This document shows, piece by piece, positions 56,594-64,000 of a DNA stretch of 64,000 nt. The stretch covers positions 1 to 64,000 of the forward strand of contig NZ_JQKE01000007.1 of assembly GCF_000745895.1 (NCBI RefSeq). Reading direction: 5' to 3'. Position 1 is the stretch's first letter. Each line of letters begins with the position of its first letter. The translations under genes and the position numbers were made by a program. This stretch comes from Stenoxybacter acetivorans DSM 19021. Its GTDB lineage: Bacteria > Pseudomonadota > Gammaproteobacteria > Burkholderiales > Neisseriaceae. The notes under the pieces are model-generated. The model was not told the DNA's origin. It worked only from the letters and a program-made list of their open reading frames with translations, and made no database searches.

Positions 56594-56993
56594 AATGAAA
56601 TACCGCAAACAGCACAAAGGCCGCAATACAGGCGTGGCTACTCGCGGTAATAAAGTCAGCTTCGGTGATTTCGGTTTGAAAGCCATTGGTCGCGGCCGCT
56701 TGACCGCACGTCAGATTGAAGCAGCGCGTCGTGCCATGACTCGGCACATCAAACGCGGCGGACGTATTTGGATTCGCGTGTTTCCTGATAAACCGATTAC
56801 TGAAAAACCAATTCAAGTGCGGATGGGCGGCGGTAAAGGTTCAGTGGAGTACTACGTTGCCGAAATCAGACCAGGCAAAATGCTGTACGAAATGGACGGT
56901 GTTGCCGAATCATTGGCGCGTGAGGCTTTTGAATTGGCAGCTGCAAAACTGCCGTTGCCGACAGCGTTTGTGAAAAGACAGGTAGGTCAATAA
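56577..56993 (+). CDS. rplP: 50S ribosomal protein L16
   Basis: L16 positions the A-site tRNA. The 138-residue protein starts [19 protein letters not shown] and contains [23 protein letters not shown] and [16 protein letters not shown]. The ATG lies inside the rpsC end with a near-perfect AGGAGG six bases upstream; longer in-frame sequence is rpsC overlap. The stop overlaps the rpmC start by one base. Confidence 0.98.
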   Translation: MLQPTRMKYRKQHKGRNTGVATRGNKVSFGDFGLKAIGRGRLTARQIEAARRAMTRHIKRGGRIWIRVFPDKPITEKPIQVRMGGGKGSVEYYVAEIRPGKMLYEMDGVAESLAREAFELAAAKLPLPTAFVKRQVGQ

Positions 56994-57184
56994 TGAAAGT
57001 CAATGAATTGAAAGACAAATCTGTTGAGCAATTAAACGAAGAGTTACTGGGTTTATTAAAAGCACAATTCGGCTTGCGTATGCAACACGCAACCGGACAA
57101 TTGGGCAAAACCAGTGAGCTGAAAAAAACGCGCCGTGATATTGCTCGTGTGAAAACCATTTTGCGCCAAAAGGATGGTGAATAA
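56993..57184 (+). CDS. rpmC: 50S ribosomal protein L29
   Basis: The 63-residue two-helix protein sits near the tunnel exit. [20 protein letters not shown] and [28 protein letters not shown] are typical. It is linked by one-base overlaps to rplP before and rpsQ after. Confidence 0.97.
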   Translation: MKVNELKDKSVEQLNEELLGLLKAQFGLRMQHATGQLGKTSELKKTRRDIARVKTILRQKDGE

Positions 57185-57447
57185 TGAGTGAAGTAAAAAC
57201 CACGCGAACTTTGCAAGGCAAAGTGGTCAGCGACAAAATGGACAAAACCGTAACTGTTTTGGTAGAGCGCAAAGTGAAACACCCGTTGTACGGCAAAGTA
57301 ATCCGCCGTTCCACTAAAATCCACGCACACGATGAGCAAAACCAATATGGTATCGGTGATGTGGTTGTGATTGCGGAATGCCGTCCTTTGTCTAAAACCA
57401 AGGCTTGGACAGTAACCGAATTGGTTGAAAAAGCACGCGCAGTGTAA
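57184..57447 (+). CDS. rpsQ: 30S ribosomal protein S17
   Basis: S17 is an OB-fold primary binder of 16S rRNA. The 87-residue protein has [29 protein letters not shown] and [27 protein letters not shown]. It is the last gene of the S10-type group; a 411-base gap follows before rplN. Confidence 0.98.
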   Translation: MSEVKTTRTLQGKVVSDKMDKTVTVLVERKVKHPLYGKVIRRSTKIHAHDEQNQYGIGDVVVIAECRPLSKTKAWTVTELVEKARAV

Positions 57448-57858
57448 AAGCAGCCTAAGAGTGTGTTGCGGTGCTTGAATATTTGGCATAACAGCACACA
57501 AAATCGCGCAGCAATCTGTTTTGACCGATTAATTGGTTTGGAATGGATTGCTGCGTTTTGTTTTGGGTGATGAAGATTGCAGTTTCAGGCAGCCTGAGTC
57601 TTGCCGATGGCGACTTTTACGTCAGTCAAAAGTAATACTGCATGTTTTTATCAGTAATTCCTTGCGTGAATATAGAATTTTCTATATACTGCACAGCTTG
57701 TCTTTCGTATTTTGAAAGTGCTTGGTTTTTCAACCAAGTATTCTCCCTTCGGGACCCAAGACTGATTTACTGGAACCGTATTCGGTTTCAGGCAGCCTAA
57801 ATCAAACAAGCTGTCTGAAAATGGTAAATTAAGTTGGATTATTAAAGGTATTTTTAAC
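57448..57858. other. Structured gap between rpsQ and rplN (spc leader)
   Basis: No gene in about 410 bases. Two uptake sequences (about 57582 and 57787) flank a promoter candidate at 57662-57690. Downstream of it, short stems follow in series: CTTTC/GAAAG (57702-57718), CTTGGTT/AACCAAG (57721-57738), TCCC/GGGA with a TTC loop (57744-57754) and GAACCG/CGGTTT (about 57773-57788). A long structured leader for the rplN operon is the likeliest reading. Confidence 0.55.
57662..57690 (+). promoter_or_regulatory. Candidate rplN (spc) promoter with palindromic spacer
   Basis: TTGCGT (57662-57667) and TATACT (57685-57690) are 17 bases apart. The spacer is filled by a perfect inverted repeat, ATATAGAA-TT-TTCTATAT (57670-57687), which looks like a dimeric repressor site. 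Predicted start near 57697, about 160 bases before the rplN ATG. Confidence 0.55.
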
Positions 57859-58227
57859 ATGATTCAAATGCAGACCATCTTGGATGTGGCTGATAACTCC
57901 GGTGCGCGCCGCGTGATGTGCATTAAGGTGTTGGGCGGGTCCAAGCGTCGCTACGCTTCTGTGGGCGACATCATTAAAGTGGCCATTAAAGACGCCGCGC
58001 CGCGCGGTCGTGTAAAAAAAGGCGATGTGTACAATGCGGTGGTGGTGCGTACCGCTAAAGGTGTGCGCCGTCCCGATGGTGCTTTGATTAAGTTTGACAA
58101 CAATGCCGCGGTATTGTTGAACAATAAATTAGAGCCGCTGGGTACGCGTATTTTCGGCCCGGTAACCCGTGAACTGCGCACTGAGCGATTCATGAAAATC
58201 GTTTCATTGGCACCTGAAGTGCTGTAA
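57859..58227 (+). CDS. rplN: 50S ribosomal protein L14
   Basis: L14 lies at the subunit interface and binds ribosome silencing factor. The 122-residue protein has [27 protein letters not shown] and [22 protein letters not shown]. First gene of the spc-type group, behind its own promoter candidate and structured leader. Confidence 0.98.
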   Translation: MIQMQTILDVADNSGARRVMCIKVLGGSKRRYASVGDIIKVAIKDAAPRGRVKKGDVYNAVVVRTAKGVRRPDGALIKFDNNAAVLLNNKLEPLGTRIFGPVTRELRTERFMKIVSLAPEVL

Positions 58228-58238
58228 GAGAGGTTACG

Positions 58239-58562
58239 ATGAAAAAGATTAAAACAGGTGACCAAGTCATTGTGATTGCCGGTAAAGACAAAGGCAAAAA
58301 AGGTCAGGTGCTGCGTATTTTGGGTGAAAAAATCTTGGTTGAAGGCGTGAATCAAGTTAAACGTCATCAAAAACCAAATCCGATGCGTGGTGTTGAAGGT
58401 GGTGTGATTACCAAAAGTATGCCCTTGGCAATTTCCAATGTGGCGATTTTTAATCCGGAAACACAAAAAGCAGACCGTGTTGGCATTAAAGTAGAAACCA
58501 TCGACGGCAAAGTGGTGCGCAGTCGTTTCTTTAAATCCACCGGCGCGGCCGTGGGTGCATAA
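58239..58562 (+). CDS. rplX: 50S ribosomal protein L24
   Basis: L24 initiates 50S assembly and lies near the tunnel exit. The 107-residue protein carries the KOW motif ([23 protein letters not shown]), then [14 protein letters not shown] and [23 protein letters not shown]. Confidence 0.98.
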   Translation: MKKIKTGDQVIVIAGKDKGKKGQVLRILGEKILVEGVNQVKRHQKPNPMRGVEGGVITKSMPLAISNVAIFNPETQKADRVGIKVETIDGKVVRSRFFKSTGAAVGA

Positions 58563-58572
58563 GGAGTAATCA

Positions 58573-59112
58573 ATGGCTCGTTTAAAAGAGTTTTATACCG
58601 CCACTGTTGTGCCTGAATTGATGAAACAATTCGGTTACAAATCCGTTATGGAAGTGCCGCGTATTGAAAAAATCACCTTGAATATGGGTGTGGGTGAGGC
58701 GGTTGCCGATAAAAAAGTAATGGAACATGCTGTTGCGGATTTAACCAAAATTGCCGGTCAAAAACCGGTGGTTACCGTTGCGCGCAAATCCATTGCCGGC
58801 TTTAAAATCCGTGATAATTATCCGATTGGCTGCAAAGTAACTTTGCGCCGTGATCGTATGTTTGAGTTTTTGGATCGTTTGGTGAGCATTGCCTTGCCGC
58901 GTGTGCGCGATTTTCGTGGTGTGAATGGTAAATCATTTGATGGTCGCGGCAATTTCAATATGGGTGTGCGCGAACAAATTATTTTTCCGGAAATCGAATA
59001 CGACAAAATTGATGCGTTGCGTGGTTTGAATATTACCATCACCACCACCGCCAAAACCGACGCAGAAGCCAAAGCGTTGTTGTCTTTGTTCAAGTTTCCG
59101 TTTAGGGGTTAA
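58573..59112 (+). CDS. rplE: 50S ribosomal protein L5
   Basis: L5 binds 5S rRNA and contacts the P-site tRNA. The 179-residue protein has [40 protein letters not shown], and [35 protein letters not shown] precedes the ATG. Confidence 0.98.
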   Translation: MARLKEFYTATVVPELMKQFGYKSVMEVPRIEKITLNMGVGEAVADKKVMEHAVADLTKIAGQKPVVTVARKSIAGFKIRDNYPIGCKVTLRRDRMFEFLDRLVSIALPRVRDFRGVNGKSFDGRGNFNMGVREQIIFPEIEYDKIDALRGLNITITTTAKTDAEAKALLSLFKFPFRG

Positions 59113-59114
59113 TT

Positions 59115-59420
59115 ATGGCTAAAAAAGCACTTATTAATCGTGAGCTGAAGCGCGAGGCTTTGGCAAAAAAATTCGCCACCAAACGTGAAGCTCTGTTTGC
59201 AGTTATCAACAATGCTTCTGCTTCTGATGAAGAGCGTTTTCAAGCGCGTTTGCAATTGCAAACCATTCCGCGTAATGCCGCGCCTGTGCGTCAACGTCGC
59301 CGTTGTGCGCTTACCGGTCGTCCGCGCGGTAACTTCCGTAAATTCGGCTTGGGTCGTACCAAAATCCGTGAAATCGCCATGCGCGGCGAAATTCCGGGTG
59401 TGATTAAAGCCAGCTGGTAA
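59115..59420 (+). CDS. rpsN: 30S ribosomal protein S14
   Basis: The 101-residue form of S14, long and without the four-Cys zinc site (the C-minus type usual in proteobacteria). [43 protein letters not shown] is the conserved end. It begins three bases after rplE. Confidence 0.98.
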   Translation: MAKKALINRELKREALAKKFATKREALFAVINNASASDEERFQARLQLQTIPRNAAPVRQRRRCALTGRPRGNFRKFGLGRTKIREIAMRGEIPGVIKASW

Positions 59421-59436
59421 ATAGGAGTATTGAAGA

Positions 59437-59829
59437 ATGAGTATGCACGATCCTATTTCCGATATGTTGACCCGTGTTCGCAACGCTCAGCGTGCGAATA
59501 AAGCCTCCGTATCCATGCCGTCTTCTAAATTGAAAACCGCGATTGCCGCTGTTTTGAAAGAAGAAGGTTATATCGACAGTTTTGCTGTAACTGCGGATGC
59601 CAAGCCGACATTGGAAATTCAATTGAAATACTATGCAGGCCGTCCGGTGATTGAACGCATTCAGCGTGTATCCCGCCCTGGTTTGCGTGTGTATAAAGGT
59701 TCCAACGATATTCCAACCGTGATGAATGGTTTGGGCGTTGTGATTGTCAGCACTTCTAAAGGCGTAATGACCGACCGCAAAGCCCGTGCAAACGGTGTTG
59801 GCGGCGAGTTGTTGTGCGTGGTTGCCTAA
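59437..59829 (+). CDS. rpsH: 30S ribosomal protein S8
   Basis: S8 is a primary 16S rRNA binder and, in E. coli, the repressor of the spc operon. The 130-residue protein shows [31 protein letters not shown] and the C-terminal [32 protein letters not shown]. Whether it binds the leader upstream of rplN is untested. Confidence 0.98.
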   Translation: MSMHDPISDMLTRVRNAQRANKASVSMPSSKLKTAIAAVLKEEGYIDSFAVTADAKPTLEIQLKYYAGRPVIERIQRVSRPGLRVYKGSNDIPTVMNGLGVVIVSTSKGVMTDRKARANGVGGELLCVVA

Positions 59830-59838
59830 GGAGGGAAT

Positions 59839-60372
59839 ATGTCTCGCGTAGCCAAAAATCCGGTGACTGTTCCTGCCGGCGTTGATATTAAGTTAGAAGA
59901 AAACGCTTTAGCCGTAAAAGGCAAAAACGGCGAACTGGTTTTGCCTTTGCCCGGTGAAGTTAAAGTGGCTTTGGAAAATGGTCAATTAACTTTTACCGCT
60001 GTCGGTGGAAGCACCAAAGCCGGTGCTTTATCCGGCACTATCCGCGCTTTGGTCAATAATATGGTCAAAGGTGTTTCTGAGGGTTTTGAGAAAAAATTGC
60101 AATTGGTGGGTGTGGGTTATCGCGCTCAGGCACAAGGCAAAACCCTGAATTTGTCTTTGGGTTTTTCTCACCCGATTGTGTATGAGTTGCCCGAAGGTGT
60201 TTCTGCCGCTACACCGTCGCAAACGGAAATTGTGATTTCCGGTGCGGATAAACAAGTAGTCGGTCAAGTTGCTGCTGAAATTCGCGGATACCGTCCGCCT
60301 GAGCCTTACAAAGGCAAAGGTGTACGCTATTCTGATGAAACAGTGGTAATTAAAGAAACCAAGAAAAAATAA
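59839..60372 (+). CDS. rplF: 50S ribosomal protein L6
   Basis: L6 lies near the factor-binding site. The 177-residue protein has [16 protein letters not shown], the repeat fold around [31 protein letters not shown], and the end block [28 protein letters not shown] precedes the ATG. Confidence 0.98.
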   Translation: MSRVAKNPVTVPAGVDIKLEENALAVKGKNGELVLPLPGEVKVALENGQLTFTAVGGSTKAGALSGTIRALVNNMVKGVSEGFEKKLQLVGVGYRAQAQGKTLNLSLGFSHPIVYELPEGVSAATPSQTEIVISGADKQVVGQVAAEIRGYRPPEPYKGKGVRYSDETVVIKETKKK

Positions 60373-60385
60373 TTGAGGTTCACTG

Positions 60386-60739
60386 ATGGATAAGAAAGCA
60401 TCAAGAATCCGCCGTGCACGTAAAACCCGTGCCAAAATTGCGGACTTAAACAAAGTGAGATTGTGCGTATTTCGCAGCAATAATCACATCTATGCCCAAG
60501 TAATCAGTGCCGAGGGCGATAAAGTGTTGGCGCAAGCCTCTACTGTGGAAGCTGAAGTGATTGCTGAAGTGAAACACGGTAATACTGTTGCAGCTGCCAC
60601 AGCTGTCGGTAAGCGCATCGCTGAAAAAGCCAAAGCTGCCGGTATCGAAAGCGTTGCTTTTGATCGTTCTGGTTTTCAATATCATGGCCGCGTAAAAGCA
60701 TTGGCCGAAGCTGCCCGTGAAAACGGTTTGAGCTTCTAA
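60386..60739 (+). CDS. rplR: 50S ribosomal protein L18
   Basis: L18 brings 5S rRNA to the large subunit. The 117-residue protein has [75 protein letters not shown], all typical. Confidence 0.98.
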   Translation: MDKKASRIRRARKTRAKIADLNKVRLCVFRSNNHIYAQVISAEGDKVLAQASTVEAEVIAEVKHGNTVAAATAVGKRIAEKAKAAGIESVAFDRSGFQYHGRVKALAEAARENGLSF

Positions 60740-60762
60740 TCAACTGTGGAGATTGCATAAAA

Positions 60763-61281
60763 ATGGCAAAACATGAAACAGAAGAGCGCGGCGACGGCTT
60801 GATTGAAAAAATGGTGGCTGTAAACCGTGTAACCAAAGTGGTTAAAGGCGGCCGCATTATGGCGTTCTCTGCTTTAACCGTGGTTGGTGATGGTGATGGC
60901 CGTGTCGGCATGGGTAAGGGCAAATCCAAAGAAGTACCGGTTGCGGTGCAAAAAGCAATGGATCAAGCGCGCCGTAATTTGATTAAAGTGCCGTTGAAAA
61001 ACGGAACAATCCACCACGAAGTAACCGGTAAACATGGTGCTACCAAAGTGTTTATGCAGCCGGCTAAAGAGGGTAACGGTGTGAAAGCGGGCGGCCCGAT
61101 GCGTTTGGTATTTGATGCGATGGGTATCCACAACATCTCTGCTAAAGTGCATGGTTCAACCAATCCGTATAATATTGTGCGCGCCACTTTGGACGCTTTG
61201 CAAAAACTCTACACTCCGGCAGACATCGCGGCAAAACGCGGCTTAACCGTTGCGGATATTTTGGGAGAAGGTCATGAGTGA
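60763..61281 (+). CDS. rpsE: 30S ribosomal protein S5
   Basis: S5 contributes to decoding accuracy and mRNA entry; changes in its loop give spectinomycin resistance. The 172-residue protein has [35 protein letters not shown] with the loop near residues 20-35, then [20 protein letters not shown] and [16 protein letters not shown]. Its end overlaps rpmD by eight bases. Confidence 0.98.
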   Translation: MAKHETEERGDGLIEKMVAVNRVTKVVKGGRIMAFSALTVVGDGDGRVGMGKGKSKEVPVAVQKAMDQARRNLIKVPLKNGTIHHEVTGKHGATKVFMQPAKEGNGVKAGGPMRLVFDAMGIHNISAKVHGSTNPYNIVRATLDALQKLYTPADIAAKRGLTVADILGEGHE

Positions 61282-61462
61282 GCAAAAAAAATTGCAAGTG
61301 ACGCTGGTAAAAAGCCTAATCGGTACGATTGAAAGACACCGTGCTTGTGCACGCGGCTTAGGCTTGCGCCGCCGTGAACACACCGTTGAGGTGCTGGATA
61401 CCCCTGAAAATCGTGGCATGATTAACAAAATCGGCTACCTTTTGAAAGTAGTGGAGAAGTGA
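61274..61462 (+). CDS. rpmD: 50S ribosomal protein L30
   Basis: The 62-residue protein has [34 protein letters not shown] and [16 protein letters not shown]. The ATG lies inside the rpsE end (ATGAGTGA); GGGAGAAGG precedes it. rplO follows after one base. Confidence 0.97.
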   Translation: MSEQKKLQVTLVKSLIGTIERHRACARGLGLRRREHTVEVLDTPENRGMINKIGYLLKVVEK

Positions 61463-61463
61463 T

Positions 61464-61898
61464 ATGTTTTTGAACACCATTAAACCTGCCGACGGTGCAA
61501 CTCATGCTGCACGCCGCGTGGGTCGCGGTATTGGCAGCGGCTTGGGTAAAACCGGCGGCCGCGGCCATAAGGGTCAAAAAAGCCGAGCAGGCGGTTTTCA
61601 TAAAGTGGGTTTTGAAGGCGGTCAAATGCCTTTGCAACGCCGCTTGCCGAAACGTGGTTTTAAATCACTGACTGCCGCGCAAAATGCAGAAATAAGCTTG
61701 AGTGATTTGGCAAAAATAGCAGTTGATGAAATTGATATTCTGGTGTTGAAGCAAGCCGGCTTGGTGTCTGCCAACATTTTGAATGTGAAAGTCATTGCTT
61801 CAGGCAGCCTGGATCGGGCGGTTACGTTAAACGGCATTAAAGCCACCAAAGGCGCAAAAGTAGTCATTGAAGCTGCCGGCGGTAAAATAGCAGAGTAA
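61464..61898 (+). CDS. rplO: 50S ribosomal protein L15
   Basis: L15 is a late assembly protein. The 144-residue protein has the Gly/Arg-rich N-terminal arm ([25 protein letters not shown]), [15 protein letters not shown] and a globular end. An uptake sequence is encoded inside it (about 61800, residues SGSL). Confidence 0.98.
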   Translation: MFLNTIKPADGATHAARRVGRGIGSGLGKTGGRGHKGQKSRAGGFHKVGFEGGQMPLQRRLPKRGFKSLTAAQNAEISLSDLAKIAVDEIDILVLKQAGLVSANILNVKVIASGSLDRAVTLNGIKATKGAKVVIEAAGGKIAE

Positions 61899-61911
61899 AG
61901 GTGACGCAAGA

Positions 61912-63225
61912 GTGGCTAATCAACAATCCGCAACCGGACTGGCGAAGTTTGGTGATTTAAAAAATCGTTTATTGTTTTTATTGGGTGCGTTGGTTGTATT
62001 CCGCATCGGCTCGTACATTCCGGTGCCGGGCGTGGATGCGGCCGCTTTGGCGAAATTATACGGAAGTGCCGGCGGCGGTATTTTGGGCATGCTCAATATG
62101 TTTTCCGGCGGCTCTTTAGAACGTTTCAGCATTTTTGCTATTGGCATCATGCCGTATATATCGGCATCGATTATCATACAGCTGGGATCAGAAATTGTTC
62201 CTTCACTCAAAGCCTTGAAAAAAGAGGGTGAAGCAGGTAAACGCATACTGACTAAATACACGCGCTGGGGAACGGTATTATTGGCGACACTGCAAAGTTT
62301 TGGTGCAGCGGCGTTTGTTTATCAGCAAGGCGTGGTGGTTTCCAGTCAATGGGAATTTTATCTTTCCACCATTGTGTGTTTGGTAACCGGAACCATGTTT
62401 TTGATGTGGTTGGGCGAGCAAATCACCGAGCGCGGTATTGGCAACGGTATTTCACTCATCATTACTGCCGGTATTGCTGCCGGTGTGCCTTCCGGAATTG
62501 GCCGCTTGCTGACCTTAACCAGTCAAGGTTCAATGAGCTACTTAATGGCATTGGCATTGATTATTGGTGCGTTGGCATTGGTTTATATCGTGGTGTACAT
62601 CGAAAGCGCACAACGCAAAGTCCCTGTGCATTACGCCAAACGCCAAGTCGGCAATCGCATTATGCAAGCGCAAAATTCGCACATGCCGTTTAAGCTGAAT
62701 ATGTCCGGTGTGATTCCGCCGATTTTTGCGTCCAGCATTATTCTGTTTCCGTCCACATTATTGAGCTGGTTTGGTTCAGCCAGCCAAGACGGGTGGTTAC
62801 AGCGTATAGCAACTTACTTGCAGCATGGGCAGCCGGTTTATATTTTGCTGTTTGCCGCGACCATTATTTTCTTCTGTTATTTTTATACAGCCTTGGTGTT
62901 CAGCCCGCGGGAAATGGCGGAGAACCTGAAAAAAAGCGGTGCTTTTGTTCCGGGTATCCGTCCGGGTGAGCAGACCAGCCGTTATTTGGAAAAAGTGGTG
63001 TTGCGTTTAACCTTTTGGGGTGCGATTTATATCGCCATCGTGTGTTTGATTCCGGAAATCCTGACTTCTGCCATGAGCGTACCCTTTTATTTGGGTGGTA
63101 CTTCACTGCTGATTTTGGTGGTGGTAACCATGGACTTTAGAACGCAGATTGCCTCATACATGATGAGCAGCCAATACGATCACCTGATGAAACGGTCTGC
63201 CATGAAATCTCTGACACGGCGGTAA
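61912..63225 (+). CDS. secY: Preprotein translocase subunit SecY
   Basis: SecY is the channel of the inner-membrane Sec translocon. The 437-residue protein has ten predicted membrane segments, the plug-region block [43 protein letters not shown]-type loop ([16 protein letters not shown]) and the cytoplasmic [20 protein letters not shown] loop that binds SecA and ribosomes. It starts at a GTG. Confidence 0.98.
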   Translation: MANQQSATGLAKFGDLKNRLLFLLGALVVFRIGSYIPVPGVDAAALAKLYGSAGGGILGMLNMFSGGSLERFSIFAIGIMPYISASIIIQLGSEIVPSLKALKKEGEAGKRILTKYTRWGTVLLATLQSFGAAAFVYQQGVVVSSQWEFYLSTIVCLVTGTMFLMWLGEQITERGIGNGISLIITAGIAAGVPSGIGRLLTLTSQGSMSYLMALALIIGALALVYIVVYIESAQRKVPVHYAKRQVGNRIMQAQNSHMPFKLNMSGVIPPIFASSIILFPSTLLSWFGSASQDGWLQRIATYLQHGQPVYILLFAATIIFFCYFYTALVFSPREMAENLKKSGAFVPGIRPGEQTSRYLEKVVLRLTFWGAIYIAIVCLIPEILTSAMSVPFYLGGTSLLILVVVTMDFRTQIASYMMSSQYDHLMKRSAMKSLTRR

Positions 63226-63229
63226 CCCT

Positions 63230-63448
63230 ATGGCTAAAGAAGATACCATACAAATGCAAGGTGAGATTCTTGAAACCTTGCCCAATGCAACTTTTAAAGT
63301 GAAGCTCGAAAACGATCATGTGGTTTTGGGTCATATTTCCGGCAAAATGCGTATGCACTATATCCGCATTTCGCCGGGTGATAAGGTAACTGTAGAATTA
63401 ACCCCCTACGACTTATCCCGTGCCCGCATCGTTTTCCGCGCCCGCTGA
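63230..63448 (+). CDS. infA: Translation initiation factor IF-1
   Basis: IF-1 blocks the A site during initiation. The 72-residue OB-fold protein begins [19 protein letters not shown] and ends [23 protein letters not shown]. It follows secY after four bases, as in many betaproteobacteria. Confidence 0.98.
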   Translation: MAKEDTIQMQGEILETLPNATFKVKLENDHVVLGHISGKMRMHYIRISPGDKVTVELTPYDLSRARIVFRAR

Positions 63449-63475
63449 TATTCTGTTTTTGAGAAAGGAAACATA

Positions 63476-63589
63476 ATGCGTGTTCAGCCTTCGGTAAAGA
63501 AAATTTGCCGCAATTGCAAAATTATTCGCCGCAACCGTGTGGTGCGTGTGATTTGTACCGATCCTCGGCACAAACAACGGCAAGGTTAA
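63476..63589 (+). CDS. rpmJ: 50S ribosomal protein L36
   Basis: A 37-residue zinc ribbon protein. It begins [15 protein letters not shown] and has the zinc ligands Cys11, Cys14, Cys27 and His32, so it is the zinc-binding (C-plus) form. GAAAGGAAACATA precedes the ATG. It lies between infA and rpsM, the usual place. Confidence 0.96.
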   Translation: MRVQPSVKKICRNCKIIRRNRVVRVICTDPRHKQRQG

Positions 63590-63619
63590 TTGTTGTTTTT
63601 TAACCTTTTGTGTTACAAT
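63590..63619 (+). promoter_or_regulatory. Possible internal promoter before rpsM
   Basis: TTGTTG (63590-63595) and TACAAT (63614-63619) with an 18-base spacer in an AT-rich 58-base gap. It could add transcription for the rpsM-led (alpha) group. Weak evidence. Confidence 0.3.
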
Positions 63620-63647
63620 ATTAAAATTTTGCCCATAAGGAAGAAAT

Positions 63648-64000
63648 ATGGCTCGTATTGCCGGGGTGAATATCCCCAACAGTGCCCATATCGTTATTGG
63701 CTTGCAGGCCATTTACGGTATCGGTTCTACTCGCGCCAAACAAATTTGCGAAGCCGCCGGTATTGTGCCGAGCGTTAAAGTCAAAGATTTGGACGAGACT
63801 CAATTGGATGCCTTGCGTGAGCAAGTCGCCAAGTATGAAGTAGAAGGTGATTTGCGCCGTGAAGTTACCATGAGCATCAAACGCTTGATGGACATGGGTT
63901 GCTACCGCGGTTTTCGTCATCGCAGAGGTTTGCCCGCACGTGGTCAGCGTACGCGCACCAATGCCCGTACCCGTAAAGGTCCGCGCAAAGCAATTGCCGG
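63648..64000 (+). CDS. rpsM: 30S ribosomal protein S13, cut by the window end
   Basis: S13 contacts the P-site tRNA and the large subunit. [20 protein letters not shown], the helix-turn [17 protein letters not shown], and the C-terminal [26 protein letters not shown] are visible; the last residues and stop lie beyond base 64000. AAGGAAG precedes the ATG. Confidence 0.97.
   Translation, partial: MARIAGVNIPNSAHIVIGLQAIYGIGSTRAKQICEAAGIVPSVKVKDLDETQLDALREQVAKYEVEGDLRREVTMSIKRLMDMGCYRGFRHRRGLPARGQRTRTNARTRKGPRKAIA

Noticed and set aside
57533-57715. Plus-strand 60-codon frame in the rpsQ-rplN gap
   Set aside because: It spans an uptake sequence and the promoter candidate and shows no protein-like features.

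Overview
This window comes from the chromosome of a Neisseriaceae bacterium. The best taxonomic clue is a 12-base DNA uptake sequence, AGGCTGCCTGAA, present in dozens of copies on both strands, inside genes and as inverted pairs at gene ends. This is the dialect described for Simonsiella muelleri and relatives (AG-simDUS), not the ATGCCGTCTGAA of meningococcus and gonococcus. Gene content agrees: dnaB linked to pilHIJKX, a PilC/PilY1 adhesin, RmpM, one LolC-type protein, and RdgC. The organism is therefore probably Simonsiella, Alysiella, Conchiformibius or a close relative, naturally competent and piliated. I did not run any database search.

Layout. 1-0.36 kb: 3' end of an IS1595-type transposase. 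0.4-4.8 kb (minus): probable operon trmB, a Q/T-rich unknown protein, lemA and an M48 membrane protease. 5.3-6.4 kb: an unknown protein. 6.6-14.4 kb (minus): pilT, a DUF1232 protein, lolCD and a very large pilC/pilY1. 15-18.8 kb: sodB, greA, yhbY and uvrB. 19-24 kb: galE, hslO and rdgC (minus), then galU and kdsA. 24.4-31.3 kb (minus): minor-pilin cluster pilH-I-J-K-X behind dnaB, then purE, an O-methyltransferase and a DUF3460 gene. 31.4-35.4 kb: nadK, a small unknown, trmO and recQ. 35.5-42.2 kb: a four-gene envelope exporter (membrane fusion protein, RbbA-type double-ATPase/permease, second permease, outer-membrane factor). 42.3-46.3 kb: a META-domain lipoprotein, a free-standing Hint (intein-like) domain, ruvC and recG. 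46.6-52.5 kb: a YgiW-type protein, rmpM, dut, miaA, dxs and rsmJ. 52.8-64 kb: the S10/spc/alpha ribosomal protein cluster from rplC into rpsM.

How the genes relate. Much of the window serves type IV pili and DNA exchange: retraction motor, tip adhesin, minor pilins, uptake sequences, and RecQ, RdgC, RecG and RuvC for recombination. A second theme is the envelope: LolCD lipoprotein release, Kdo and UDP-sugar supply (kdsA, galU, galE), the RbbA-type exporter, and RmpM anchoring the outer membrane.

Most worth a second look: the orphan Hint gene, which has its own ribosome binding site and only three residues before its nucleophilic Cys; a possible structured RNA between kdsA and pilX; terminator-like hairpins placed right at the predicted starts of the greA and rplC transcripts; a structured leader with a palindromic promoter before rplN; and the absence of rpsJ before rplC. 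None of these was tested computationally; all coordinates and motifs were read by eye.
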